Positions 45,160 to 56,007 of a stretch of 64,000 nt of DNA are shown here, piece by piece. The stretch's first letter is position 1, and each line of letters opens with the position of its first letter. The position numbers and the translations under genes were made by a program. Origin of the DNA: Euptelea pleiosperma (Eukaryota > Streptophyta > Magnoliopsida > Ranunculales > Eupteleaceae); the NCBI GenBank assembly GCA_035048495.1, contig CM068540.1, positions 14,244,829 to 14,308,828 on the forward strand, read 5' to 3'. The notes under the pieces were generated by a model. The model saw only the letters and a list, made by a program, of their open reading frames with translations. It was not told where the DNA came from and made no database searches.

Positions 45160-46261
45160 GATGATTCGTTTGGGGCGTGAGAATTGTGGATTGTACCTTT
45201 TTCAAGATGCTTCGGGTGTTGCTCTTTCTTCTTTGTGAAACTCCTTAGGAGATTTAGTTATGTTATAGCATTCTCGTTTAGGCCAGTTATCCTTGTCTAG
45301 TTTGAAACAATTATTTCCTTTGAAGTTTGATTCTATTTCTATTTTGCATTGTGAGACCTGTCAAATTAGTAAACATGTTAGAACCACTTATCTTGCTCTT
45401 AATGAAATTAAAAATGATTTCACATTATACATTACGATGTTTGGGCCCTACTCTTGTTCGTTCTTTACTTGGTTGTCGATATTTTGTTTCTTTTATTGAT
45501 GATCATACTCGTATGACGTGGGTGTATATAGTAAAAGTAAATACGTGTTATCCTCTGTTTTCAAATCTCTTTATGCCATGGTCAAAACTCATTTTGGTCA
45601 CAAAATCATAATTCTACGATCAGATAATGCAAAAAACTATGTTGCTAGTGGAAAACTTTAGTTATTCTTGCAGGAACATGCATCATTGTTAAAATTTCAT
45701 GCGTCAAGACACCCCAACAAAATGGAGTAGTTGAACGGAAAATCGTCATTTCCTAGAGGTTGCTCGTGCCTTTCTCAAATTTATGAATGTACCTACATAT
45801 TTGTGGCCTAAAGCAATTTTGATTGCTCGTTTCTTGATGAATTGCACGCCTACTTGAGTTTTAAAGGGTCAAATTTGTATTGAAGTCTTAACCAAATAAG
45901 GAGTTCTCTATTTCCCCCCAAAATTTTGGATGTTTATGTTTTGTTCATAATCATAATCCATCAATGAACAAATTCTCTGATAGGTCTATTACATGTGTAT
46001 TTGTTGGTTATTCTCATATTCAAAAGGGCTGCAAATGTTACTATCCCACTTTTAGGAAGTGTTGTCTCCTTAGATGTTGCTTTTTGAGCACATGCATTAT
46101 TTTTCTGAGAAGGGTCAATCTTTAGATCTCTTTTCTTCTACAATTGAGAAGATACCATTGCTTGTTCCATGTCCCGCTCCTATTCTTTCACCTATACAAA
46201 TTGATATACCTAAGGTTCATTTGAATGATAACAACACTGTGGGTGTTGTATTTTCCGGCTA
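45160..46261 (+). pseudogene. copia C pre-integrase and integrase
   Basis: It reads MIRLGRENCGLYLF, then HSRLGQLSLSSLKQLFP and ILHCETCQISKHVRTTY (pre-integrase HHCC-type segment). The integrase core is shattered: a DDHTR-type block near 45500, ILRSDNAKNYVASGKL near 45620 (second catalytic Asp) and HPNKM...LNGK near 45715 (near the Glu). The frames after that carry RFLMNCTPT-like and CVFVGYSHIQKGCKC-like motifs. At least five frameshifts or stops. Similarity ends near 46261. Confidence 0.75.
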
Positions 46262-46531
46262 ATAAGATGATTCCACGTGGTGCTGGCTTAGCATGTGTGG
46301 AAATATTCTGGCGTCTCATGCCATGCGCGAGTTAATGCATCGGAAGAGCCTGTGGAAGACAGCTATTAATTTATGCTTTCCCAGTCATGCGCCATTTTAC
46401 AAGCAAGAACTGTCACGTGTCAGAATAGACGTTCGAGGAAATTACTGCTCGAAACAGGTAAATAACGGAGAACATTGAAGTTGTCGGCAAAGCATCTAAA
46501 TCTTTACCGACAAATCATTCAACGGCCTAGT
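46262..46531. other. Unassigned segment between copia C and copia A
   Basis: Not recognisable as copia. It contains a near-palindrome TTGTCGGCAAAG...CTTTACCGACAA at 46481-46512 (12-bp arms with one mismatch, short loop) and ends CTAGT before the copia A LTR. It may be a further small insertion. Confidence 0.4.
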
Positions 46532-46746
46532 AGTTGAATTGAAGAATTAGGGTTAGGTTTAGAGAAGAGAGAAGAGAGAAGGAAGAAGAATGGGAGAAAG
46601 GATGTCATGTGCTTAATTCACAATGACCCCATAAATCTTATTTATATAAAGGGTTACATAAAAAAGACAAGTATACCCCTCATAAGAGGTATTTACAGAA
46701 CTACCCCTATACAAGATAAATACGTATTTCTACGTATCTGATAACA
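46532..46746 (-). repeat. 3' LTR of copia A
   Basis: 215 bp; the plus strand runs from AGTTGAATTGAAGAATTAGG to CGTATCTGATAACA. It aligns with both LTRs of copia B, including the CCCATAAATCTTATTTAT and TATACCCCTC blocks. It contains a TTAGGGTTAGG run. Confidence 0.85.
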
Positions 46747-46760
46747 CTCCCCCTCAAGTT
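46747..46760 (-). other. PPT of copia A
   Basis: The minus strand AACTTGAGGGGGAG directly adjoins the LTR; the same sequence lies at the same place in copia B. Confidence 0.85.
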
Positions 46761-46860
46761 GGCGCATAGATATCTTTCATGCCCAACTTGCATAAATATC
46801 TATGAAGTTGCCAACTGGGAACTCCTTTGGTGAAGTCATCTGTTACTTGCTCATCTGTCT

Positions 46861-48123
46861 TCACAAAGGGGGTACAAACCTCCCCAGAAAGACCAGAAAG
46901 CCAAGTTCAGCCACCAACATCTTCAGCCAGAGTATCTCATACAAGCCATGGGCCATTGCTCTAAATTCTGCCTCTGCATTGGATCTGACAACTACTGGTT
47001 GCTTCTTGCTCCAGGTAACTAGATTGTCTCCCACAAAGGTGCAATTGCTTGAGATAGATCTCCTGTCATCCTTGGCACCAACCCAGTCTGCATCAGTATA
47101 TGACTCTACTCTTATGTGGCCATTCTTCTGAAAAAGGAGGCCTCGGCTAGGGGCAGACTTAAGGTATCTCAATATCCTGTGAGCTGCCTCTAAGTGAATC
47201 TCCCTAGGAGAATGCATGTACTGACTGATAACACTGACTGGATAGGCAATGTCTGGATGCGTCAAGGAGAGGTAAATCAACCTTCCAACCAATCTCCGAA
47301 AGCTCTCCACATCCTGTAAAGGTATACTACTCGAGTCAGCCAATTGGTGATTCTGCTCTATGGGAGTCTCCACTGGCTTAGCTCCCAACTTGCCAGAGTC
47401 CTTCAACAGATCTAGGACGTACTTCCTTTGTGAGATGAAGATCCCTTGGTTGGATCTTGCAATTTCTATGCCAAAAAAGTACTTGAGGAGTCCCAGATCT
47501 TTAGTCTCAAACTCACCTGCTAGATGATCCTTTAACTTGATCACCTCCTCTGCAGCATTCCCTGTCAGAATGATATCGTCAACATAGACGATGAGGGTTG
47601 TAGTGCTCTTCCCTAGGTGCTTCACAAATAAGGTGTGATCGGCTTGGCTTTGAGTATATCCCAGTTTCTTCGCTGCTAGAGAGAACCTCTCAAACCAAGC
47701 TCTGGGGGATTTCTTAAGCCCATAGAGGGCTTTCCTCAGACGACACACCTTGCTGCTGTCCCCTGGGGGAGTGAACCCTGGAGGAGGTACCATATAGACC
47801 TCTTCATGTAGATCACCATGAAGGAATGCATTCTTCACATCCAGCTGATGTAAAGGACATGCTTGGTTGCTACTACAGACAACAAAACCTTGATGGAGTT
47901 CATCTTTGCCACAGGTGCAAAGATCTCCACATAGTCAATCCCGTAGGTCTGAGTGTACCCTTTGGCAACCAGTCTGGCCTTGTACTTCTCTACTGACCCA
48001 TCGGCCTTGTACTTCACTGTGAACACCCATCTGCATCCAACCGACTTCTTGCCTCTTGCCTCTTGGCAAGTCAACAAGCTCCCAAGTTTTGTTCTTATCC
48101 AGTGCCTTCATTTCTTCTACCAT
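46861..48123 (-). pseudogene. copia A reverse transcriptase and RNase H
   Basis: The frame at 48077-47835 has [20 protein letters not shown] and [20 protein letters not shown]. The frame at 47838-46861 then has [33 protein letters not shown], the catalytic LIVYVDDIILTGN (intact), FFGIEIARSNQGIFISQRKY and AHRILRYLKSAPSRG. RNase H has YTDADWVGAKDDRRS. After ALYEILWL-type residues it jumps to GRFVPPL and a stop. Copy B there has about 40 more residues (DNKAAISIA block), so A carries an internal deletion. A frameshift separates the two frames near 47836. Confidence 0.88.
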
Positions 48124-49430
48124 AGCAGCTTTCTATCTAGGGTGTGCTAACCCTTCTGCCACGGAAGAGGGAGTGGGAATGGTGGAAACTGATGTGATAA
48201 AGGCTCTATATGAAGGTGACAAGGCATCGTAGGAAACGAAGTTGCTCAAAGGATGTTGAGTACAACTTCTGATGCCTTTTCTAATAGCAATAAGAAGATC
48301 AGAATCATTAGTAGGCAAGGGAATGACAGGTATAGGGAGAAATGGAGGATTACCTGGATCCGATGAAGGAACCACTGGTCTTGCATCAGCTGTGACTGTC
48401 GCCCTTCTGCTATAGACTTTGAGCTCCTTCTGAGTTCCAGGAGCACTATCAATCACACTAGTAGTATGAGTGGGTGGAGGCCTCTCAAACTCTAGATGAG
48501 GAGATAGGGATATAGCAGGAAGAGGAACATTCCACCTCTCTTTATTACTACTCTCCCCTGAAGAGAGGTGGGAGAGAAAAAAGAAAGCTCCTCACGGAAG
48601 GTGACATCCATGCATACAAACTTCTTCCTAGAGGATGGATGGTAACATTTGTACCCTTTATGGGCAGAGGAGTAACCGAGAAAGACGAACTTGAGTGCTT
48701 TGGGATCTAGTTTGGTGCGATGAGGACCAAGGATATGTACATAACATACACACCCAAAGATGCGAGGAGGAACAGAGAAAAGAGGAGAATCAGGGGAAAG
48801 AACCTGAAGAGGAGATTTAAAATTGAGAACACGAGAGGGTATTCTGTTACTCAAGTAGGCAGCCGTCAACACAGCATTTGACCAATAGGTCTTGAGGACA
48901 TGAGAGCCAATCAAAAGAGATTTAGCTATCTCAGTCAAATGTCGCATTTTTCTCTCAGCTACACCATTCTGTTGAGGGGTGTAGCTGCAAGAATTTTGAT
49001 GACAAATCCCATAGTCAAGAAGGTAGTGTTGAAGCCCCCCAAACATGTATTCTCCACCTTGGTCAGTACAAAGAACCTTGATGGAGACACCATACTGGGT
49101 TTGGATCATCTTATGAAAGCCCTGAAAGATGGAATGAGCTTCATCTTTGGTTTTCATGAGATAAACCCATGTACACCTAGTATGATCATCAACAAAGGAA
49201 ATGAAGTAGCGGAAGTCAAAGATAGAAGTAGTTGGGGAAGGCCCCCATACATCAGAATGCACAATATCAAAAGAAGTAGAATTTCGATTACCTCTGGAGG
49301 GATAAGTGGATCTACAATGCTTGGAGAGCTTACAAGTCTCACAGTGTAAAGCAGAAAAAAAAACAGAAGTAAACAAACAAGGAAATAAAAGTTTCAAATA
49401 CTGAAAAGAGACGTGCCCCAGCCGGGCACG
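48124..49430 (-). pseudogene. copia A integrase and linker
   Basis: The frame at 49397-48492 reads LHCETCKLSKHCRSTYPSRG, IVHSDVWGPSPT (first Asp), FVDDHTRCTWVYLMKTKDEA, VLCTDQGGEYM (second Asp), YTPQQNGVAERKMR (Glu), SNRIPSRVLNFKSPLQVL and CVCYVHILGPHRTKLDPKA. It then passes into the Ser/Pro-rich linker (48456-48133). The DDE residues are all present. The region upstream of integrase is absent because of the truncation. Confidence 0.88.
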
Positions 49431-49434
49431 TCTC
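49408..49434. other. 11-bp palindrome at the copia A break
   Basis: GAGACGTGCCC (49408-49418) and GGGCACGTCTC (49424-49434) form a perfect stem around CAGCC. In copia B the second arm is diverged (GAGCATGCC), and homology to B ends inside this arm. Confidence 0.75.
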
Positions 49435-51050
49435 CACAGTATATGACATTTATTTTGGCATTACTAGTCATACTGTCACGCCTCGAATCCGGGCACCCAA
49501 ATCGAACCCGGAATGCCTATGGATCAGCCCGTTTACCCAAGATCCAGGATGATAAAAATAAAATGTTTCAAAAAATAAAGAAAACAACAAGAATCACCGT
49601 CGTGATTGATGAATAACAGCTCAACTCCAATAGTCCAAATAATGCGGAAGCGTAAACAAGTTATTACGTTGAAATAAAAAAAGTCAAAATCAAAGTCAAA
49701 CTTTTTAATTTTTATCAAAATTACTAATTAGGGTCTCTATAATTATCTAATATTTATATCAAACATCTTTTGTGAAAGCACTTAAGCCAAAACACTCGTT
49801 TAAGATAGTTTTGAAATTTAATTTTTGCGGTTCTAACAAAAACGATCAACTTTTGGTCAAAATTCAAAGTATATCAAAAAATTATTTTCTTCAAGGGTTT
49901 TATTTTAAAATTTATAAGAAACACCTTTAACAAATGAACTTTGGCCAAAAATGACGTTTTATAGTTCTTTTAGTAGTTTTACAATTGTTGCAGTTTTATA
50001 AAAGTGACCGGCAAAACTCAGTCGGTTGATTTTTTTCTAACTTAGTCGTATAATTCGAGGGTCAATTTAAAATGGAATCCAACAAGTGATATATGCATTT
50101 AATAGTGCTCAAAATTTATGATTTTTCTATCAAATAATATAATATAGGTTCTGTTTTACAAATCAAAGGAAAAGTCGAAATAAAATCAGAAATTATTAGA
50201 AATTCGTAAATGACAGTCAGTTAGTAAAAAGGGTCTGCAGGACATCTCCGATTGAATTTGGTGACCCAATATATAGTTCTGGAAAGATAACTCGAAGACC
50301 CACGTATTTTATGTTCAGTTAAAAGATAGATTTCTACTATAAGTAGACCAAAAACTCAGTCGAAGTTGACTGTTATGTGCTGTTTGTGTATGACAGCAAC
50401 TATGACGTTCACTTTGCAGAGTTCCACAGGACATAAAACAGTATGTTAAATTCTCAGAAAATTTGATAAAATACTAGAACCATTTCAGAACAAACCCCTT
50501 TGAAATCGCATTTTTCGAATATCAAGAGAATATTTGATGAATATTCTCGTCCAGGACATCGGATAAATCTGAGAAATCCAAAAATTTAGAAAAGTGTCAA
50601 AATGTGAATTTAAATATTTCAATCAATCCCAAGATGAACAAATCATCTTTGAACATCCATAAACCTTAAGAAAAAAAAAATCTTAATCCTCAAACGCCGT
50701 CTCGTCCATGATGTCTTCCCCGTCAATGGTTCATCTTCATCTTTTTTTATGAAATCTGAAATTTTATTCGGTATAAACCGTGAGCTTTCGCCCAATACAT
50801 TCCACGGGATAATCACACGTTTATAATTCATTTAATTTAAACACATACATAGATTAAGACTATGGGATACATAATCAAATATATAAAAATACGATGAAGA
50901 TGATGATGATGCTCCGATTGAATGAACCCAAAAGTTCATTTCACACATTCTTTTTTTTTTTCACAAGTCCAACTCGTAGGTTCTTCTGCAGGGGTTTGGG
51001 GTCTTTCACCCTAGGACACCGAGCCCTTGTTAATTCTTTAGGGTTCTTCT

Positions 51051-51262
51051 GGGCCGCAGATCCTATGCGCACTCCCAGCTAAATCAAATCCTTCGGGCCG
51101 CAAAGCCTATGTGCACTCCCGACTAAGTCAAACCTTCGAGCCGTAGATCCTATGCGCACTCCCGACTAAGTCAAACCTTCGGGCTGTAGAACCTATGCGC
51201 ACTCCTGTCTAATACCATACCTCCGGGCCGCAGAGCCTATGCGCACTCCCGTCTAATACCCA
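51051..51262. repeat. 43-44-bp minisatellite, five units
   Basis: Units start GGGCCGCAGATCCTATGCGC near 51051, with variants near 51095, 51138, 51181 and 51225. Each contains GCGCACTCCC or a variant, then CTAA. Confidence 0.85.
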
Positions 51263-52322
51263 ACCCAAATGAGAATGCTTCGTTATGATGATGAATAATA
51301 TAATCATTTAGCAAGATAATCAAAAGTACAAGCCACGGAGATTTAAACTCGTAAAATCATATAACAAGAATTTAAAATAAATGAATAACAAACTAAAAGG
51401 GAATATCCGTATCTATCTAGTTCTAGAACTTAGAACTAGAACCTCTACCACCAAGAACAAGAACTCTAGAGAGTTTAGAGAGCGAGAGAGAGCTCAAGAG
51501 AACTGGTGAATTGATATGAGGGCGGGGGTTCCTATTTATAATAGTTTATGGGGAAAAACTTCCAAATATAAGTTTTATAGTTTTAGCAAGTATATTTAAA
51601 TCTTTCTATTTTGTTTTAAAAAGATTCTTTAAAGAGATTTTATTTTAATCGATTTTCGTAACATTAAAAGGGGTGGTTTTTATAACCCATTAAATGACTT
51701 ATTTTAAGATGGGTATGGGCCTAAGGCCTATGGGTATGAAGTAGGTTTTAAATAAGATTGTTTTTGGGCCTAAAAGATCTCTACATTGGCCCGAAAGGCC
51801 TGCCCTAATAAATAAACTCAAACAACATGCAACAAGCAATAATAATAAAACTTACCAACGACTACCTCATTAAATTTATAAAAGATAATAAAAATTATTT
51901 AAAATATTTTTAATTTAAAGTTCTTTTTAAAATATTATATTGTTTTTATAAAATATCAAAATGTGATAAGAATCTCAAATGCTCTAATGATGACAATGTT
52001 TTGATTAAAAAATGCCTAGGTGACATTAATCATTTAAAAATATTATTATTTTTAAAATAATCCTTTTATTTAAAATTATGATCTTAGTTAATTAAGTTGG
52101 TTATCCAATACAATGTCTCTACATTACTACAGTACAAGTACACATGTATGAAAATTGGTTCTAGTGTCATTATAATGAAATTCCCTACGTGTCATGATAT
52201 AAATGTTCTGACTAAGTTTTTAAATTTATTTCTACGTGACATTATAGCATGTTGTAAATAAAGAATAAAGTTTAAAATATTTCGGGATGCTAATTTGTTA
52301 CCATTTTATAGTTAATTTACAC

Positions 52323-52354
52323 TAATACCCCTGAATAAAAGTTCAGGGGTATTA
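52323..52354. other. 13-bp perfect hairpin at the LTR end
   Basis: TAATACCCCTGAA (52323-52335) and TTCAGGGGTATTA (52342-52354) pair around TAAAAG, ending two bases inside the LTR terminus. Confidence 0.85.
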
Positions 52355-52361
52355 CACATAC

Positions 52362-53545
52362 AATTCCATCTTTACTATCCGAAACATTATCTAAACCTTA
52401 GTCCCAATTATGATCCTTCTCGAGGGTTACCATCTCTTCTTTCATGGCAAGAATTGGTTGGCTACAAATGGGTTTATACTTCAAAGTTTAAACCTGATGG
52501 ATCTATTGAGAGGCACAAGGCATGTTAGTTGCAAAGGGTTTTACTCAGGTTTCAGGATTGATTATTTAAGACACTTGCTCTAGTTGCAAAAACCAAATCT
52601 TTCCGTGTCTTTTTAGTCGCAGCTATTCGACAATGACCTCTTCATCAACCTCTTCATCAACTAGATGTGAAGAATGCTTTCCCTCATGGTGACTTACTAG
52701 AAGAGGTGTAACATGAGTTTTTCACTTAGTTTTTATCTTAAGGGGAAGTGTAGGAATCAGGTTTGCCGACTCAAGAAAGCCATTTATGGCTTGAAGCAGT
52801 CACCTCGGGCATTGTTTTATAGGTTCCACAGCAGTTATTTCATTTGGATACTGTTGATGTTAGTCTGATCATTTCATCATTTTGTCTTTGTTCATCATGG
52901 TGCGCAAGGGACAACAATAATTCTTGTTTATGTGGATGATATTATAGTGACTGGCAATGATCACTCCATGATTGATTGTCTCAAACATCATCTCCAACAT
53001 GTTTTTAATATCAAAGACTTAGGCTTGTTAAAATATTTCTTTTTTTATTGAAGTTGCTTGTTTAAGAGAAAACATTTTTGTCTCGTAGAGGAAGTATGCT
53101 CTTGATCTTCTTCGTGATGTTGGAATGCTTCGGACTAGACCAAGTGATACTCTTTGGAAGTCAAACATCGCCTTTCAACTAATGATGGAGATCTCCTCTA
53201 GAAGTCCATCATAGCCTCATTTATTTGACGATCACTCGAAACGATCTTGCTTATGCAGTTGGGGTAGTTAGTCAGTTCTTGCATGCACCTAGATTGATGT
53301 ACATGGAAGATATTCGTCGCTTCCTCCTATACATGAAGTTTGTACCATTGAAAGGGTTACTATATCGTTTGACTGACTACTTCCGTATTTTTTGCCTATT
53401 TCGATCCAGACTAGGCCAGGTCAATTTCTGTTAGGCATTCTACCTCGAGTTATTGCACCTTTATTGGGGATAATCATGCCACTTGGATAAGCAAGAAACA
53501 TTTAGTTGTAGCTAGATCGAGTGTAGAGGCTGAATATCTATGGTA
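52362..53545 (+). pseudogene. copia C reverse transcriptase and RNase H
   Basis: Split frames carry [51 protein letters not shown], the catalytic TTIILVYVDDIIVTGNDHS (near 52910-52960, YVDD intact) and NIKDLGLLKYFF. The tail then reads TITRNDLAYAVGVVSQFLHA and VARSSVEAEY. Numerous frameshifts. The region ends at 53545 with no C-terminus or 3' LTR. Confidence 0.82.
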
Positions 53546-54245
53546 TTAACTATATGTAGTGTTTTTAAAAGCACAAGGCATATATGAGGTGGTTTCCCTT
53601 CATGAGCTGAGGATTAAGCCTCAAATTTTTTTTAATAAAAATGCTCTAAAAAGCCCATAAAAATCATAATATAAAAGAAAAAAAAAAGAAAATAACTATA
53701 GAAATGAAAGGAACACAAAAAAAAGAAAAACCTTGATGGCTTACTTTAGTGGGTGAACTTTTCGAGCCAAATAAGATAATTAAACTCATAATTCATAAAG
53801 TAGATCTCAATTAATAAAACAAAGTTAATAAGTTAACAAACAAATGAACAACCAAATACCAATCAAATCATGGATCAAACTAAGAAGCAAGTACTCAAGG
53901 AAAAAATCTGTAGTTCTATACCATACAACCACGTAACCGTACTCAATAATCAACACTTGCAAAGTTTCATACTTCCCAAGTTCCATAATCTGAATACTAG
54001 AGAGAAAAATGATCTAAATTCTAAGATCAATTAGCATTCAATCTTCATTCATTAGCATCTCCCTCGTCCTCATCGCTCGTAGGATCATCTAAAGAGTTCA
54101 TCTTAGTATCTAATTCCCATATCGTCCTTTGGATCCGTCTCTATATCATCACATTCTTCTTCTTCATCCTCTAATTGTATTGGTGCCTTACTTTATCAAG
54201 TTAAGAAAAATGAAAATAATAATAATGATTTACTAAAAGAATTGA
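53546..54245. other. Unassigned AT-rich spacer
   Basis: No gene is seen. It contains A-rich runs near 53670-53735 and GGATTAAGCCTCAAA near 53612, similar to the TTAAGCCTCAA words at the right edge of the window. Confidence 0.4.
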
Positions 54246-54256
54246 ATAAACAATAG

Positions 54257-54618
54257 GGTCAAGCTTGGGGGACCCCAATTTTTGACACCCATTTTGGCGT
54301 ACCCACATAGAAGATGAATCAATGGCTGATTTTTGGTGAGGATGATCTCTACGGTGAGGAGATCGTCCTCACAAAAATTCAAATCATTCTGATATTCATA
54401 GACTGGTTTAGAAGTTGAAAAATTATGGACCGTCGATTTTTACCGTGTAACTTGAAAACCACATTTGACGGGGTTAGAAATTTCAGAATGGGCTGATTTT
54501 TTGTTGGGGTGATCTATATGGTGAGGAGATCATCCTCACCAAAAATCAGCCATTGATTCATCTTCTATGTGGGTATGCCATAGTGGGTGTCAAAAATGGG
54601 GGTCCCCTAAGCCTGACC
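54257..54618. mobile_element. MITE with 93-bp TIRs, Mutator-like
   Basis: A 362-bp element flanked by ATAAACAATAG on both sides (54246-54256 and 54619-54629, 11 bp, perfect). The TIRs start GGTCAAGCTTGGGGGACCCC and, inverted, GGTCAGGCTTAGGGGACCCC, and match over about 93 bp with few differences. There is no ORF of its own. TSDs of 8-11 bp with long TIRs are characteristic of Mutator-like elements. Confidence 0.82.
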
Positions 54619-54629
54619 ATAAACAATAG

Positions 54630-55483
54630 ACCTAAATAATAAAGCCTTTTATTTAACCTTATTATTTGTAGATTTTTTGAGGGATTTTTCTGGTTTCCCT
54701 CGCACTTCAAAATATCATCGCGGAGATCGTGCGCACGATCATAAAAGCATAACCATGAGAGAGAGGAAGATGAAGAAGAGCACATGCATACAAGGTTTTT
54801 ACGTAGTTCCCCGCAACCAACGATAGGTATGTCCACGGGCTCTTCGGCCGTTCGCTAATCTCGTGTTACACTTAGTGCTTCCTTTCCTTGCAGCAAAGGG
54901 GTCTTATTTATGGAATTTACAACATTTAGTCAATCTATAATTGGGATCTCTACTAAATAGAGTCCTACTAAATAGTAAGTTTCCTTTAACGAGGATTCCC
55001 TGTTGTGGTATGAGTAGTACACAAATCCTTCTATTCTTGAAGTCTTCTAGTCTTTTCCTTCGATGTTGAGCAGACGTATGGAACATAGGTACCAACCTGC
55101 ATATCTTGAGGGAAAGTCTACCTCCGTGGATGGGCTTGACTTTTCTTTCTAAAGAGGGCGAAGCTGCACCAACACGTGAGCCAACTCCCTTGAAGAGTAT
55201 AGTAGCCCAAGGATCACACGCATCCTCATGCGGAGCTGAGAGCTCTAGTGGAGTTGTCCTGGAGCTTGACTAAACTAAGAGAAGCTCTGTCGAACCAAGG
55301 TGAGCTTCGTTGGGCTCTCCTATGGTCAAATGAGCTCCATTAAGAGTCTACAATATATCCATAAGTGGTGCACTCCATCTGGCCCATGTACAATTCACGC
55401 TGTGCAAAATTATGCACACATTGTTTTAAACCAAACCATCTACCTCCATTTCTAGGACGTTTGGTAGTTGACTTTCTACTACT
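54630..55483 (-). other. LTR-like sequence of unknown family
   Basis: TTTTTACGTAGTTCCCCGC and GTATGTCCACGGGC near 54797-54840 resemble, on the minus strand, the leader region of some copia LTRs. A TATA-like TCTTATTTATGG lies near 54902. No termini or TSD found. A minus ORF at 54558-54836 overlaps the MITE and is not supported. Confidence 0.3.
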
Positions 55484-55771
55484 TCAGTCAGTTGAATTGG
55501 TTCTTACATTTTTTGAGCTCAGCATCTCAATGACATTGACACTGATCTCATTGATGACATTATGCCATAATGAAGGCTCTTCTACACCTCCCTCCTCTTT
55601 AGAGTCAGACTTTTCAGCAATCCATTCATTATCCGATTCAACCATGTCCACAAGTAATGGTTCTTCCTCGTCAGTCCTCGCCTTTTGCTTTAGTTGCCCA
55701 TCCTTCAACCTTTGTTGTACATGACTTATAATAATGCATTCAGTCTATCTTGTTCCTAATTCCTCTTATTA
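55484..55771 (-). pseudogene. hAT transposase, C-terminal end
   Basis: The minus strand reads HTNKRN-stop-EQDRLNAL, then VMYNK, RLKDGQLKQKARTDEEEP and DNEWIAEKSDSKEEGG, to a stop at 55484. In hAT transposases the dimerisation domain has KKRNRLE...RLNDLVYVHYN followed by an acidic tail, which this matches. The N-terminal side lies beyond copia B at 61428. Removing the insert and one GTATG rejoins the motif. Confidence 0.72.
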
Positions 55772-55776
55772 GTATG
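55772..55776. repeat. TSD of copia B (GTATG), left copy
   Basis: GTATG at 55772-55776 repeats at 61423-61427, immediately outside both LTRs. Confidence 0.9.
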
Positions 55777-55993
55777 AGTTGAATTTGAGGAATTAGGGTT
55801 AGGGTTAGGTTTGGAGAAGAGAGAATAGAGAGTAGAGAAGAAAGAGAGAGAAAGGATGTCTATTGTGAGCTTAGGTCACAATGACTCCATAAATCTTATT
55901 TATGTAAGTCCCAAATACAAAAGACAAATATACCCCTCAAGGGGGTATTTACAGAACTATTTCCGATACATATAAAATACGTATATGATAACA
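55777..55993 (-). repeat. 3' LTR of copia B
   Basis: The plus strand runs from AGTTGAATTTGAGGAATTAG to ATATGATAACA. The outer neighbour is the TSD and the inner neighbour is the PPT. It contains three TTAGGG words in a row. Confidence 0.92.
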
Positions 55994-56007
55994 CTCCCCC
56001 TCAAGTT
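55994..56007 (-). other. PPT of copia B
   Basis: The minus strand AACTTGAGGGGGAG directly precedes the 3' LTR. The pol stop codon (TGA) lies inside it. Confidence 0.88.

Larger units (their letters stand above)
46532..49431 (-). mobile_element. Ty1/copia element A, truncated (same family as B)
   Basis: A minus-strand element with its 3' LTR (46532-46746), PPT (46747-46760), RNase H/RT and integrase. Compared with full copy B, everything upstream of integrase (gag, protease, PBS, 5' LTR) is missing: homology stops near 49431 at an 11-bp palindrome. An internal deletion has also removed the RNase H C-terminus. It lies inside copia C in opposite orientation. Confidence 0.85.
49474..52356. mobile_element. 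2.9-kb solo LTR (TSD CATAC)
   Basis: A 2883-bp unit with ends TGTCACGCCTCGAATCC and GGGGTATTACA and a perfect TSD CATAC (49469-49473 and 52357-52361). It interrupts copia C between integrase and RT. It contains a 43-44-bp minisatellite (51051-51262) and a 13-bp hairpin at the right terminus. There is no coding capacity. Its ends resemble the 3.3-kb solo LTR at 31565-34856. Confidence 0.85.
40360..53545 (+). mobile_element. Ty1/copia element C, 5' complete, 3' truncated
   Basis: In order it has a 205-bp 5' LTR, a decayed PBS, gag, pre-integrase/integrase and RT/RNase H, the Ty1/copia arrangement. It is interrupted by a Helitron (42030-44141), by copia A with flanking DNA (46262-about 49432) and by a 2.9-kb solo LTR (49474-52356). 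RNase H ends near ARSSVEAEY at 53545 and no 3' LTR follows. Stops and frameshifts occur throughout. Confidence 0.8.

Noticed and set aside
48900..49349. 149-residue plus-strand ORF (and its twin at 58260-58709)
   Set aside because: Both lie antisense to copia integrase at the same position in A and B, so they are frame shadows.
55792..55820. TTAGGGTTAGGGTTAGG runs, also near 61228 and 46545, as interstitial telomeric repeats
   Set aside because: They are part of the copia A/B LTR and occur at the same LTR position in every copy; plant telomeres are usually TTTAGGG.
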